Source: Chitinophagaceae bacterium
Lineage (GTDB): Bacteria; Bacteroidota; Bacteroidia; Chitinophagales; Chitinophagaceae
Assembly: GCA_947380605.1 (NCBI GenBank)
Contig: CANCRO010000007.1
Location: 1 to 50,556 of the forward strand
DNA length: 50,556 nucleotides
Direction: 5' to 3'
Under the pieces are notes generated by a model. That model saw nothing but the letters and a program-made list of their open reading frames with translations, was not told where the DNA came from and ran no database searches. Positions 15,988 to 25,313 of this stretch are shown piece after piece. The stretch's first letter is position 1. Each line of letters begins with the position of its first letter. A program made the position numbers and the translations under genes.

Positions 15988-18078
15988 GTGAAAAAAAATA
16001 GTTACCAGTGGCCAAAAAATCTTGCACCTCCAGTCTGTACCATACAACCGAAGGAATTAATTGCACACAATGATGTTAGAATAGATAATTATTATTGGCT
16101 GAACGATTATTTTAAAAAGGGGCCTGATAGTGAAAAAGTAGTGACTTATCTAAACGCTGAAAATGGGTACTATGATGCAATGATGGAAGGCACATTGTCC
16201 TTGCAGGATAATTTGTATAATGAAATGAAAGCCAGAATAAAAGAAGAAGATGAATCTGTACCTGTGTATAAAAGAGGTTATTTTTATTATTCTCGGCAAG
16301 TACCTGGAAAAGATTATTTTGTCTATTGCAGAAAAAAGGAAAGCTTGGAAGCAAAGGAGGAAATTTTACTCGATGTAAATGCGATGGCAGAAGGCTATTC
16401 TTATTTTTCAGCTATTGGATTTTCTATTAGTCCCAATAATAATTTACTTGCTTATGGAGTGGATACTTTATCTAGAAGAGAGTATACGATTTATATAAAA
16501 AATCTTTTAACGGGTGAAACACTTAGTGACACTATTGCTGGAACGGAGGGTGGGCCTATCTGGGCGAACGATAACCAAACGATTTTTTATACTGCTAAAA
16601 ATCCGGTGACTCTTTTATCTGAAAAAATTATGCGTCATCTGCTGGGAACTCCTCAGGTAGAAGACCAGTTGGTGTATCATGAAAAAGATCCCTCCAATTA
16701 TATCGGTGTAGGGAAAACAAAATCTGAAAAATATATCACGGTGGTTTCAAAGGCAACTTTGTCTTCAGAAGTGAGTTGGCTAAATGCTGATCGTCCTACA
16801 GATCCATTGGTTATTTTTCAACCTCGGATGAAGGAGGTGATTTATAGTATAGATCATGCAAATGACAGTTTCTATATCCGCACGAATCATGAAGCTAAAA
16901 ATTTTAAAATCCTTACCTGTTCCGAAAATAATACAGGAATAAATTGTTGGAAGGAATTGATTGCTCATCAGAAAGCGGTGCTTATATCAGGCTTTGAATT
17001 GTTCAAAAATTTCATTGCAATTAATGAAAGAAAAAATGGACTCACTCAAATTCATATACTGAATACACTCAATCAAGAGAGTCATTTTTTAGCATTTGAT
17101 GAGCCTACCTATGTGGCGGGTATTGGTTCTAATCCTGAATATCATTCAGGCACTCTTCGGTTTAATTATACTTCTTTAACTACTCCCCATTCAGTGTTTG
17201 ATTACAATATGGTGACTAAAGAGAAAAAACTGATGAAGCAGCAGGAGGTATTAGGTGGCTTTGATGCAAACCAATTTGAAACAGAAAGATTGTTTGCTAC
17301 TGCAAATGACGGTACTCAAATACCTATTTCTATTGTTTTTAAAAAGGGGTTTATTAAAGATGGAAATGCTCCTTTATTATTGTATGCTTATGGATCCTAT
17401 GGAATTAGTATGGATGCTTCTTTCAGTAATGTTCGGTTAAGTTTATTAAACAGGGGTTTTGCATTTGCTATTGCTCATATTCGTGGAGGTCAGGAGCTAG
17501 GAAGATACTGGTATGAAGAAGGTAAGATGATGAATAAAAAAAATACGTTTACTGATTTTATCAACTGCGCAGAGTTTTTGATAGCTAATCAATATTGTTC
17601 TGCCAATCACCTCTATGCAAATGGGGGGAGTGCAGGAGGATTATTAATGGGCGCTATTATAAACATGCGCCCTGACCTTTGGAAAGGTATAATTGCTGCT
17701 GTACCTTTTGTGGATGTGGTTACTACCATGAGCGATGCATCTATTCCACTCACTACGAATGAATATGATGAATGGGGTAATCCATCAGATAAAGAAAGCT
17801 ACGATTATATGAAATCCTATTCTCCTTATGATAATATAGCCCATCATAATTATCCCAACATGATGGTAATAACAGGTTTGCATGATAGTCAAGTACAGTA
17901 TTTTGAGCCTGCTAAATGGGTGGCAAAAATCCGTGCAATGAAAACTGGAGATAATTTATTATTGATGCATACAGATATGGAAGCTGGTCATGGTGGCGCT
18001 TCTGGCAGATATAAACCTTTGACTGATAAGGCTAGAGAATACGCTTTTTTATTATCGCTCGAAGGGATTGAAGCATAG
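15988..18078 (+). CDS. ptrB: Oligopeptidase B, S9A serine peptidase
   Basis: A 696-residue prolyl-oligopeptidase family enzyme that cleaves short peptides after basic residues. A seven-bladed propeller (about 80-420) precedes the alpha/beta-hydrolase domain. The catalytic triad is visible as Ser in NGGSAGGLLMG (about 549), Asp in GLHDSQVQYFEPAKW (about 633) and His in EAGHGGASGRY (about 668). The N terminus PPVCTIQPKELIAHNDVRIDNYYWL is typical of the family. No signal peptide is seen, so it is probably cytoplasmic. The start is a GTG at 15988; no in-frame ATG fits the conserved N terminus. Specificity for Arg/Lys is inferred from family resemblance. Confidence 0.92.
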   Translation: MKKNSYQWPKNLAPPVCTIQPKELIAHNDVRIDNYYWLNDYFKKGPDSEKVVTYLNAENGYYDAMMEGTLSLQDNLYNEMKARIKEEDESVPVYKRGYFYYSRQVPGKDYFVYCRKKESLEAKEEILLDVNAMAEGYSYFSAIGFSISPNNNLLAYGVDTLSRREYTIYIKNLLTGETLSDTIAGTEGGPIWANDNQTIFYTAKNPVTLLSEKIMRHLLGTPQVEDQLVYHEKDPSNYIGVGKTKSEKYITVVSKATLSSEVSWLNADRPTDPLVIFQPRMKEVIYSIDHANDSFYIRTNHEAKNFKILTCSENNTGINCWKELIAHQKAVLISGFELFKNFIAINERKNGLTQIHILNTLNQESHFLAFDEPTYVAGIGSNPEYHSGTLRFNYTSLTTPHSVFDYNMVTKEKKLMKQQEVLGGFDANQFETERLFATANDGTQIPISIVFKKGFIKDGNAPLLLYAYGSYGISMDASFSNVRLSLLNRGFAFAIAHIRGGQELGRYWYEEGKMMNKKNTFTDFINCAEFLIANQYCSANHLYANGGSAGGLLMGAIINMRPDLWKGIIAAVPFVDVVTTMSDASIPLTTNEYDEWGNPSDKESYDYMKSYSPYDNIAHHNYPNMMVITGLHDSQVQYFEPAKWVAKIRAMKTGDNLLLMHTDMEAGHGGASGRYKPLTDKAREYAFLLSLEGIEA

Positions 18079-18155
18079 AATAAAATAACTCATAGCGTTA
18101 AAATTAACTATACTGATAGCCAACTTTTGAAATATAAGTGAGGCAGAAGAAAAAA

Positions 18156-20564
18156 TTATTGAATAATCTTTTCCTCTCTTGTTAATTGACCAACTTCATT
18201 AATTCCCTCAACAGTTACTCTAAATTTTTTGCAAAAATCACTGTTATAAAACGGAACCGTTACTCTTCTAGTATTTTTATCAAAATGTAAATTTGGATTC
18301 CAATATAGGGTGGTTCTGTAATCGTTCACATCCGTCTCAGGCTTTTTTTCGTAGTCAGGCGAATAAAACTGCTTGATAATAGAATAGCCATTCACATTGG
18401 TAACAGCTAAGCCTTTCAATTGGGAATAATCACTTCCTCCTTTCTTAGTATAAATCGCAATGGCACCTCCAGTACCTCCGCCAACTGCTCCATAAAATGG
18501 AGGTCTAAATATTTTAATCATTGCTACATCGTTCATGTTGATGACTTGAACTCTTGATAAATCAGTTGTCATTTCATTGACGAAAAAACTGGTAGGACTT
18601 CCTCTCCAGCTAGCACTTCCTTCGCCAACCGTATTAATTTGTAAACCAGGCACCTTGCCTTGTAAGTAAGCTAATACACTGCTTGCTGTCATAGCAAAAG
18701 CGTCATTTTCGGTTGAAAAAACATAGCCGTCTCCACCTGCAAAAAATCCAGAGGTATACTCCTCATCTAATTTTTGCTTGGCTGATTTTTGGAAACTTTT
18801 AACTACAATATTATCAAGTGTTCTTATTTTATTTCTTTCATTTTGATCACGAAGTAGATTGGCTATATTGAAACTTTTCTGCAAAACAGCGCTGTCTACT
18901 TTTTCAGGTAAATATAAACCAGTAAGCAATGAGATCGGTTGCAAAGGTGATTTTATAATATTGCTTTTAAATGCAAAACTTGCAATATTTGTTAGCGTTT
19001 TGTCCTTGTCGTTATTGAGTTGATAATATAATTTCGCGGTGTCAAAAAAGTAAAGTCCTTCATGTGAAAACTCTCCTTGACTGCTGACTGGCATACTGAA
19101 AATATTGGAGCCGCCATTTTTTGTCTTTAAAATGCCTGTTAATTCTTTTTGAAATAGCATTGATTTGGATAGACCTAAAATTTGTCCTTTAATGAAAAGG
19201 CGATCTTCCGGAATGAATTTAATTTTAGGCCAATTGCCTGATAAAATATCTACCCACTTAAACCTTCTCCAACCATTGGTCATCATTACTAAATCAAGAT
19301 GCTGCTTCACAGAGTCTGCCTCTCCTGAAAAATAATAAGCTGAATTATAAACATAACCTTTTAAGTCACTGCTTAATAATAAATTCGAATAAATACTTTC
19401 TTCATTTTTAGAAATTGGATTGAGTTCTGCATCTGTAATCGAGACAGATAAATTAGAAATCAAGCTATCACCTACATCAATTTGAATTGAATTACGGCCC
19501 CGTTTGGCAAGGCTTTTATCAGCAGAATGAATATCAGTAATGAAATAATAATCATTGTGGTTAATAAAAACAAGACGTTCAGCAATCGGTTGAAGAGCAG
19601 CGTTAAATATGGTTAATTGTAAAACTCCATTGGGTAAGCTGTCTGTTTCAATCTTTGCCGTAACATTCGTTTTTTTGGTCATATTGACTTTGGCACTGTA
19701 TACCAATCGTTGGTGCATTTGTGCTTCTACTTGGTAAGTAGTATAAACAGCGTCTACACTATCGGGTCTTTTAATTGTATAACTTAATACAAAGTCGCTA
19801 AGTTCGGTGCTGAGCACAATGCCTATTTTATTTGCTTCGGGCAATGGATTTTCATGCTGCAAACCTTTTTTATCTTTCCAAACGGCACGATATTTTTCTT
19901 TTGCAATTGGTTTAAGCGTTAGGTAGCCCATCCCATCATGAATAGAAGAAAAGGAAGTTATTTTTTTGCCTTTACTATCTATAATATCTCCTTTTACTTC
20001 AAAAGGTGTTCCCTGGTTATCAGTAGCTTTAAAAGCTACTCTTGAAGAAATATCAGTAATTAAGTCTCCACCTTCTGGAAAAAATTGAATGCTATAACTT
20101 ACAGGTGTAGCTGCTTTTTTAACTAATATTTTATTTGGAATAATTTGTATGGGTTTAAAATACAATAGAGAGGAATCAAAATTAAGCATCCATGTTGTGT
20201 AAGCCCGAATGTATAACTTAGTGTAGCTAACTGAATCTGGTAAATCAAAATTGGAAGATGCGCCTGATTGAATGATTGGTAACATTTTTTGTTGTAATAG
20301 CGTCCCCTTTTCGTCCAACAACTCTGCAAAAAGGGTCTTACTGATTGGACCTGGAAGGTTGTCTGCGCTTAGATAGGCTTTAAACCAAATAGTTTCTCCT
20401 GCATTGTAAAAAGCCTTATCCATCTGCAGGTAAATTTTCTCTTGCACATATTTAGTATCCAATATGTCTAATAGAGAATCAATTTTCTGTGCTTGCAGAT
20501 TTTTAAAAAAAATAGCAAACAACAACAGTAGGGTAATTTTAAAGGGAAGCTTCTTTTCTATCAT
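18156..20564 (-). CDS. Exported macroglobulin-like protein with a TonB-plug domain
   Basis: An 802-residue exported protein. The signal peptide spans about residues 1-26 (ITLLLLFAIFFKNLQAQ). The N-terminal part has an MG2-like alpha-2-macroglobulin domain, seen as YLQMDKAFYNAGETIWFKAY and LYIRAYTTWML. A further MG-like strand set follows to about 550. Near 620-745 lies a segment like the plug of TonB-dependent receptors (SSVLAYLQGKVPGLQI, WRGSPTSFFVNE, VAMIKIFRPPFYGAVGGG, GAIAIYTKKG). No 22-strand barrel follows, so it is not itself a receptor. Such MG2-plus-plug proteins are common in Bacteroidota and their function is unsettled. It is convergent with the oligopeptidase gene and has no partner on its own strand closer than the small membrane protein gene. 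Confidence 0.82.
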   Translation of the reverse strand: MIEKKLPFKITLLLLFAIFFKNLQAQKIDSLLDILDTKYVQEKIYLQMDKAFYNAGETIWFKAYLSADNLPGPISKTLFAELLDEKGTLLQQKMLPIIQSGASSNFDLPDSVSYTKLYIRAYTTWMLNFDSSLLYFKPIQIIPNKILVKKAATPVSYSIQFFPEGGDLITDISSRVAFKATDNQGTPFEVKGDIIDSKGKKITSFSSIHDGMGYLTLKPIAKEKYRAVWKDKKGLQHENPLPEANKIGIVLSTELSDFVLSYTIKRPDSVDAVYTTYQVEAQMHQRLVYSAKVNMTKKTNVTAKIETDSLPNGVLQLTIFNAALQPIAERLVFINHNDYYFITDIHSADKSLAKRGRNSIQIDVGDSLISNLSVSITDAELNPISKNEESIYSNLLLSSDLKGYVYNSAYYFSGEADSVKQHLDLVMMTNGWRRFKWVDILSGNWPKIKFIPEDRLFIKGQILGLSKSMLFQKELTGILKTKNGGSNIFSMPVSSQGEFSHEGLYFFDTAKLYYQLNNDKDKTLTNIASFAFKSNIIKSPLQPISLLTGLYLPEKVDSAVLQKSFNIANLLRDQNERNKIRTLDNIVVKSFQKSAKQKLDEEYTSGFFAGGDGYVFSTENDAFAMTASSVLAYLQGKVPGLQINTVGEGSASWRGSPTSFFVNEMTTDLSRVQVINMNDVAMIKIFRPPFYGAVGGGTGGAIAIYTKKGGSDYSQLKGLAVTNVNGYSIIKQFYSPDYEKKPETDVNDYRTTLYWNPNLHFDKNTRRVTVPFYNSDFCKKFRVTVEGINEVGQLTREEKIIQ

Positions 20565-20648
20565 AACAGTCAGCTATTTTATTCAATTTATTTCATCTTT
20601 CTATTACAATCTATATCTCGCTAGATTTTAATTTTCTTATAAAATAGA

Positions 20649-20957
20649 TTAGTTTCTAGGAGGATGAAGATCATCTACGCTATTTTGATCCATATCATCC
20701 GTATTTAAATCAGGCTTTTTCTCCAGTATATATTTAATGATTAAATATCCCCCAAACGCACTAATGATTCCCAACGACATTACTCCCACTAGATTGCTTT
20801 CTCCATAAAATGTAATACCCATTATCACGCCAATCATTTCAGCCAAGATCCAAGCTAATACCGTGTACCATTTCCATGGACGGGGATTAAGCCCTTTCTG
20901 ACTAGCGAGTAGTCCATTTTTTTTACAAAGAAAATAAAGGGCAATGATTTCTAACAT
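20649..20957 (-). CDS. Small membrane protein of unknown function
   Basis: 102 residues with two clear hydrophobic helices (about 30-49 WYTVLAWILAEMIGVIMGI and 57-78 SLGIISAFGGYLIIKYIL). The tail is acidic (KKPDLNTDDMDQNSVDD). I recognise no family. The gene is 84 bp upstream of the macroglobulin/plug gene on the same strand and could be co-transcribed with it. Codon use and base composition look native. Confidence 0.65.
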   Translation of the reverse strand: MLEIIALYFLCKKNGLLASQKGLNPRPWKWYTVLAWILAEMIGVIMGITFYGESNLVGVMSLGIISAFGGYLIIKYILEKKPDLNTDDMDQNSVDDLHPPRN

Positions 20958-21096
20958 ATACTGAAAATTTAATTCTATACGTAAACCTACATTTTATTTT
21001 AACTGCTACTCAAACATAAAGATAAAAAAACGCAATAAAAATTGATCAAGTAATTAAAAATTACAAAAACGGCTACTAGTTTTTGCTATTCATTTC

Positions 21097-21128
21097 AATA
21101 AAAAACCGAAGTGGTTAATACTTCGGTT
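21097..21128 (-). terminator. Terminator of the PfkB-family kinase gene
   Basis: A 9-bp stem (AACCGAAGT with ACTTCGGTT, 7-nt loop) is followed on the minus strand by a T-rich tract, 21 bp after the stop codon. Confidence 0.9.
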
Positions 21129-21149
21129 AATGATATTGATTGAGGATGC

Positions 21150-22073
21150 TTAAACTAAGTCTATTTCAAAATTTACCAACTGAACAAATTCTTTTAGTCT
21201 TTGGTCAATATCTGCTTTTGAAATTTCTTTCATTCTATTAGGTCCAAATTTTTCTACACAAAAACTTGCCAATGCACTTCCTACAATAATAGCAGTCTTC
21301 ATATTTTCAAAGCTGATATCTTTTGTTTTGGCAAGGTATCCAATAAATCCTCCAGCAAAAGTGTCGCCTGCACCAGTCGGATCAAACACCTCTTCTAGTG
21401 GTAATGCGGGCGCATAAAACACATGGTCTCCATGAAATAACAATGCACCGTGCTCTCCCTTTTTAATAACTAAAAATTTAGGACCCATTTCAAGAATAGT
21501 TTTCGCAGCTTTTACTAAAGAAAATTGACCGCTTAATTGTCTTGCTTCTCCGTCATTGATCATTAATACATCTACTTTTTTTAATACCGCTTCCAAATCA
21601 CTCATTGCAATGTCCATCCAAAAATTCATGGTATCCATTACGATTAATTTGGGTCTTACTTTCAATTGATTGATAATACTTAATTGAAGATTAGGAGCCA
21701 AGTTTCCCAGCATTAAAAATTCAGCACCTTGATAGCTATCTGGTACGATTGGATTAAAATCTGCTAATACATTCAAATCGGTTACGAGTGTATCGCGATT
21801 ATTCATGTCAAGATGGTATTTACCACTCCAGAAAAATGATTTTTTATCGGGAACCACTTCCACCCCTTCAAGATCTACTCCTCTTTTTCTAAGTTCTGCC
21901 ATTTCTTCTTCTGGGAAATCGAATCCTACAATAGAGATTTGCTTGATGGAACTAATAAAATTGCTGGCTGCATAGGCTACATAAGTTCCAGAGCCACCCA
22001 CTATTTGATTTACTTTTCCGAAAGGGGTTTCAATGGCATCAAAAGCCATGGTTCCTACTGAGATTAAAGACAT
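21150..22073 (-). CDS. PfkB family carbohydrate or nucleoside kinase
   Basis: A 307-residue ribokinase-fold kinase that phosphorylates a sugar or nucleoside with ATP. The C-terminal signature DPTGAGDTFAGGFIGYL (about 228-244) holds the catalytic Asp and the anion hole. The N-terminal glycine-rich GGSGTYVAYAASNF marks the substrate site, and VIKKGEHGALLF is the usual central strand. The substrate cannot be read from the sequence. Adenosine-kinase-like and sugar-kinase members look alike here. The gene stands alone with a terminator close behind. Its 5' leader has a TACTTTTG -7-like element near 22135 and a hairpin (22094-22115) 21 bp before the start. Confidence 0.87.
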   Translation of the reverse strand: MSLISVGTMAFDAIETPFGKVNQIVGGSGTYVAYAASNFISSIKQISIVGFDFPEEEMAELRKRGVDLEGVEVVPDKKSFFWSGKYHLDMNNRDTLVTDLNVLADFNPIVPDSYQGAEFLMLGNLAPNLQLSIINQLKVRPKLIVMDTMNFWMDIAMSDLEAVLKKVDVLMINDGEARQLSGQFSLVKAAKTILEMGPKFLVIKKGEHGALLFHGDHVFYAPALPLEEVFDPTGAGDTFAGGFIGYLAKTKDISFENMKTAIIVGSALASFCVEKFGPNRMKEISKADIDQRLKEFVQLVNFEIDLV

Positions 22074-22093
22074 AATGATATGGTTTTATTGAA

Positions 22094-22115
22094 CCAACGT
22101 GGAAAGCCACGTGGG
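22094..22115 (-). promoter_or_regulatory. Hairpin in the 5' leader of the PfkB-family gene
   Basis: ACGTGG and CCACGT (22097-22102 and 22107-22112) form a 6-bp stem with a 4-nt loop. The stem extends by two G-C pairs past a mismatch. It lies in the likely 5' untranslated region. There is no T tract, so it is not a terminator. Confidence 0.4.
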
Positions 22116-22425
22116 GTGATTAAAAGTTGCTGCAAAAGTAGTGCTTTACCCATTGTTAATCGTATCTCAGCTGCATTTTTCTGTTAAAAATCTTCATTTT
22201 TAATTTTTACAATACTGATTAAACGGCTGAGCAATATTAATTTTCGGTTCATTTTACCCATAACCTATTCGGTAAAATAAGTAGCTCAATACCCTAAGTT
22301 TATTTGGAAAATAATTTTCATTCTTACTACAAGTTGTTTACCTTACTTAGATAGGAAGATTATTTTAAAATTATCAAACAATAAATTGAATGGTTGCTGC
22401 AATGAAGCACCCTAATAAATTAAAT

Positions 22426-23034
22426 ATGCTATTACAAATACACCCCCAAAATCCTCAGCCTAGATTGATACATCAGGTGATCGAATGTTTACAAGATGGG
22501 GGAGTAATCATTTACCCAACGGATACTATTTATGGTCTTGGCTGTGATATCAAGCAACCGAAGGCGATTGAAAAAATTTGTCAAATAAAAAATATTGATC
22601 CTCAAAAGGCTCAGCTATCTTTCATCTGTAGCGATTTGAGTCATTTGAGTGAGTACACTAAGAGTATAGATACACCACTTTATAGAATGTTGAAAAATTA
22701 TTTACCAGGTCCTTATACCTTTATTTTGCCTGCCAGTAAGCAAGTGCCAAAAATATTGCAGAGCAAAAAAAGTACTATCGGACTACGCGTACCCGACAAT
22801 ATTATCTGCCAACAAATTTTATCAGCCCTCGGTAATCCCATTTTAAGTACCTCTTTGCCAGGCGAAATGGTAGAAGATTATACGGACCCCGAGATTATTT
22901 ATAAAAAATTCGAAAACTTAGTAGACTTTGTAATTGATGGGGGTATCGGTGGAATGACACCCTCTACAATGGTTGATTGTACTACCGATGATTGGACTAT
23001 TCTTCGACAAGGCCTGGGTGATTGGATAGGATAA
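22426..23034 (+). CDS. YrdC/Sua5/YciO family protein
   Basis: A 202-residue protein of the threonylcarbamoyl-AMP synthase fold. The N-terminal IIYPTDTIYGLGCDI (about 28-42) and the following KICQIKNIDPQKAQLSFIC form the nucleotide/bicarbonate site. STIGLRVPD and the SGxD-equivalent end (PSTMVDCT) are also present. KRxP-type residues of the true TsaC are replaced, and the sequence and length resemble YciO-type proteins, whose role is less certain. The frame is open from an ATG at 22390. The ATG at 22426 gives the standard YciO-like N terminus (MLLQIHPQNPQ) and is preferred. A terminator begins at the stop codon. Confidence 0.82.
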   Translation: MLLQIHPQNPQPRLIHQVIECLQDGGVIIYPTDTIYGLGCDIKQPKAIEKICQIKNIDPQKAQLSFICSDLSHLSEYTKSIDTPLYRMLKNYLPGPYTFILPASKQVPKILQSKKSTIGLRVPDNIICQQILSALGNPILSTSLPGEMVEDYTDPEIIYKKFENLVDFVIDGGIGGMTPSTMVDCTTDDWTILRQGLGDWIG

Positions 23035-23069
23035 TTTAAAAAGCATCAGCGTGCTTTTTAAATTTATTT
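23033..23069 (+). terminator. Terminator of the YciO-type gene
   Basis: A 13-bp stem (23033-23045 with 23052-23064, 6-nt loop) starts inside the stop codon. Its 3' arm contains a T5 tract. Confidence 0.75.
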
Positions 23070-23161
23070 GAGCTAATAATTATTTACCCTCAAAAAGTCC
23101 GGTAAGGCAATTTGAAATAATAGTAGTTTGAACGCCCTCGAATAAAAAGTGCTAGAAATTG

Positions 23162-23329
23162 TAATTATCAGCCGTTAAAAAATCAAGGCTGTCTGAGCCG
23201 GCACTACCTTCAAAGCAACTTACTCTACCGGCGAGTTCCTTGATTTTAGGCTGATAATTATTATTTCAGCCTTTTTATTCGCAGGCTTGATTTTTTTTGT
23301 TACTTTTTTGCATCAAGGCAAAAAAGTAA
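23162..23329. repeat. REP-like composite palindromic element
   Basis: The outer arms TAATTATCAGCC...AAAATCAAGG (23162-23188) and CCTTGATTTT-A-GGCTGATAATTA (23238-23260) are inverted repeats broken by a few bases. Nested inside are GCCGG (23197-23201) and CCGGC (23228-23232). Next to it, TTACTTTTTTGC (23300-23311) and GCAAAAAAGTAA (23318-23329) form a perfect 12-bp hairpin whose ATCAAG loop echoes the first element. This occupies most of the 470-bp gap between the YciO-type gene and rnhB. I recall similar palindromes in intergenic DNA of other Bacteroidota but could not check copies. No transposase is present. Confidence 0.6.
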
Positions 23330-23505
23330 AAGCACTCTATTCCAAAGGAAATCTTAGAACTAAATAACTTAAATTTCAATAAAAGCAAGACGAATTGCAT
23401 GGTTATCTATCGTTTGACTGATTATCTAGTAGTAGTTCTTCATCGATCAATTTTGATTAAAAGCTCAACCAAATAGGCGGTTACGTCTTTTTGAGGATTA
23501 AATAA

Positions 23506-24093
23506 TTAACTACTAATAGGATTTATATTGAAACTTATTCGATGGTATTTGCAAAGTCCATATTTTTCAATCGCCTTTCGATGGCTCGCAGTTCCATAGG
23601 CCTTGTTTTTATCCCAGCCATAATGAGGAAATTCTAGGTGAAGCTTTTGCATATATTCATCCCTGTAGGTTTTTGCTAAAATACTTGCAGCAGCAATCGA
23701 TGTATATTTCCCATCACCTTTAATAATGCATTGATAAGGGATTTTTTTATATGGTTTAAATCGATTGCCATCAATGAGCAGTTGACCTGGCTTTACAGAT
23801 AATTGATCGATGGACAGGTGCATGGCTTTGTAAGATGCCTGCAAAATATTGATCACATCTATTTCATTATTGTCAATCGAAGACACTGCAAATGCAATAC
23901 TTTCTTTTTCTATAATCGGCCTTAGTAAATCCCGTTGCTTTTCCTTTAGTTGCTTACTGTCATTCAATAGCGGATGATGAAAGTCAGCCGGTAAAATAAC
24001 AGCTGCAGCAAATACTGGTCCGGCATAGCAACCTCTTCCAGCTTCGTCTAACCCGGCTTCAGGTACTTTATTTTGAAAGTAAGAAAGCAACAT
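23506..24093 (-). CDS. rnhB: Ribonuclease HII
   Basis: Cleaves RNA in RNA-DNA hybrids and single ribonucleotides in DNA. The 195 residues have the type 2 RNase H signature GLDEAGRGCYAGPV with metal ligands Asp and Glu at 15-18. A third acidic site is seen in QLLIDGNRF, and AAASILAKTYRDEYM is the conserved C-terminal helix. Length and motif spacing are normal, with a short C terminus. The gene is divergent from the heme A synthase gene. It follows the REP-like region, so its 3' end is likely processed or terminated there. Confidence 0.94.
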   Translation of the reverse strand: MLLSYFQNKVPEAGLDEAGRGCYAGPVFAAAVILPADFHHPLLNDSKQLKEKQRDLLRPIIEKESIAFAVSSIDNNEIDVINILQASYKAMHLSIDQLSVKPGQLLIDGNRFKPYKKIPYQCIIKGDGKYTSIAAASILAKTYRDEYMQKLHLEFPHYGWDKNKAYGTASHRKAIEKYGLCKYHRISFNINPISS

Positions 24094-24175
24094 ATGTTTA
24101 AAAAAAATGAAGTGTAATTAAAATTACGATCGATTGAGGAGAATCAACCATTACTGAGCTAAATTTGTATTCAAT

Positions 24176-25246
24176 ATGAATACAAATTTAAAAAATGACA
24201 GTATCAAAAATACCCCTTCTAAGGCGGTAGCTATTTGGTTATTAATTGGAGTTGGGATGATAATCATTCAGATTATGCTTGGTGGTATCACTCGTTTAAC
24301 TGAATCGGGTCTTTCTATTACTGAATGGAAACCAGTTACTGGCACACTACCTCCTTTGGATTCAATTGCTTGGCAAGCGGAGTTTGATAAGTATAAAGGA
24401 ACAGATCAATTTAAATACGTTCATCAAAATTTTACTTTAGCAGAATTTAAATCAATTTTTTTCTGGGAATGGTTTCATCGTGTTTGGGCCAGAATGATGG
24501 GAATAGTTTTTCTTTTCGGATTTATTTATTTCTTGCTGAAAAAGAAATTTAACAAAGAAATGGTGCTACCCATGGTGACACTTTTTTTATTGGGTGGGCT
24601 GCAGGGTGCAATTGGATGGATGATGGTAAAAAGTGGATTGGTACCTGAAAAATATTTTGTTGGTCATGTTGAACTAGCAACGCATTTTATTGCCGCCATT
24701 GGTTTATTGAGCTATACTGGATGGTTTGCTTTAAAATTTATTGTTGCACCCGAACAAAAAGTTATCAATACATCTTTACGAACTTTATTATTATTCATTT
24801 TATTTATTCTCTTTTTTCAATTAATCTATGGCGCTTTTATGGCAGGGCTAAAGGCAGGGGAATTAGCACCAACTTGGCCTGATATTAATGGAAAATTGAT
24901 TCCTGTCAACTTGTTTGAATCGATGCCGTTGGTAAAAAACTTTGCCTACAATCCAATTACTATTCACTTTGTTCATCGAGGCTTAGCCTATATTTTGCTG
25001 GGTTTAATTATTAGCTGGTTTTGGAAGGCTCGTTTAGTAGACGGCAATCGTCTTTTTTCCAAACTGAGGAGGTCTATACTATTGTTAGTTTGCGTTCAAG
25101 TGATACTTGGAATAGTGACGGTAATTAATGCTACTTATCCTAATCGCCTAGTTTGGTTAGGAGTGATGCATCAATTTACGGCTATGTTGATAGTAATGGT
25201 GGTGGTAGGCTTATTGTACCTGGTTAGACCAAGTCCAGCGAAGTAG
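24176..25246 (+). CDS. ctaA: Heme A synthase, COX15/CtaA family
   Basis: An integral inner-membrane enzyme that oxidises the C8 methyl of heme O to a formyl group, giving heme A for aa3-type cytochrome oxidase. The 356 residues hold eight TM helices in two four-helix halves. The conserved heme-ligand histidines are at His101 (FHRVWARMMG), His170 (GHVELATHF), His267 (IHFVHRGLAYI) and His332 (VMHQF). The start of the family is seen as GGITRLTESGLSITEWKPVTG. No ctaB or oxidase genes are in the window. A TAAATTTG element (24160-24167) lies just before the ATG and could be its -7 box, which would give a very short leader. Confidence 0.94.
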   Translation: MNTNLKNDSIKNTPSKAVAIWLLIGVGMIIIQIMLGGITRLTESGLSITEWKPVTGTLPPLDSIAWQAEFDKYKGTDQFKYVHQNFTLAEFKSIFFWEWFHRVWARMMGIVFLFGFIYFLLKKKFNKEMVLPMVTLFLLGGLQGAIGWMMVKSGLVPEKYFVGHVELATHFIAAIGLLSYTGWFALKFIVAPEQKVINTSLRTLLLFILFILFFQLIYGAFMAGLKAGELAPTWPDINGKLIPVNLFESMPLVKNFAYNPITIHFVHRGLAYILLGLIISWFWKARLVDGNRLFSKLRRSILLLVCVQVILGIVTVINATYPNRLVWLGVMHQFTAMLIVMVVVGLLYLVRPSPAK

Positions 25247-25313
25247 CGTCTTTTTGTTAACCTACATATTAAAAGCCTATTTTTAGCGTTGTATATATAG
25301 TAAAACGATGTAA

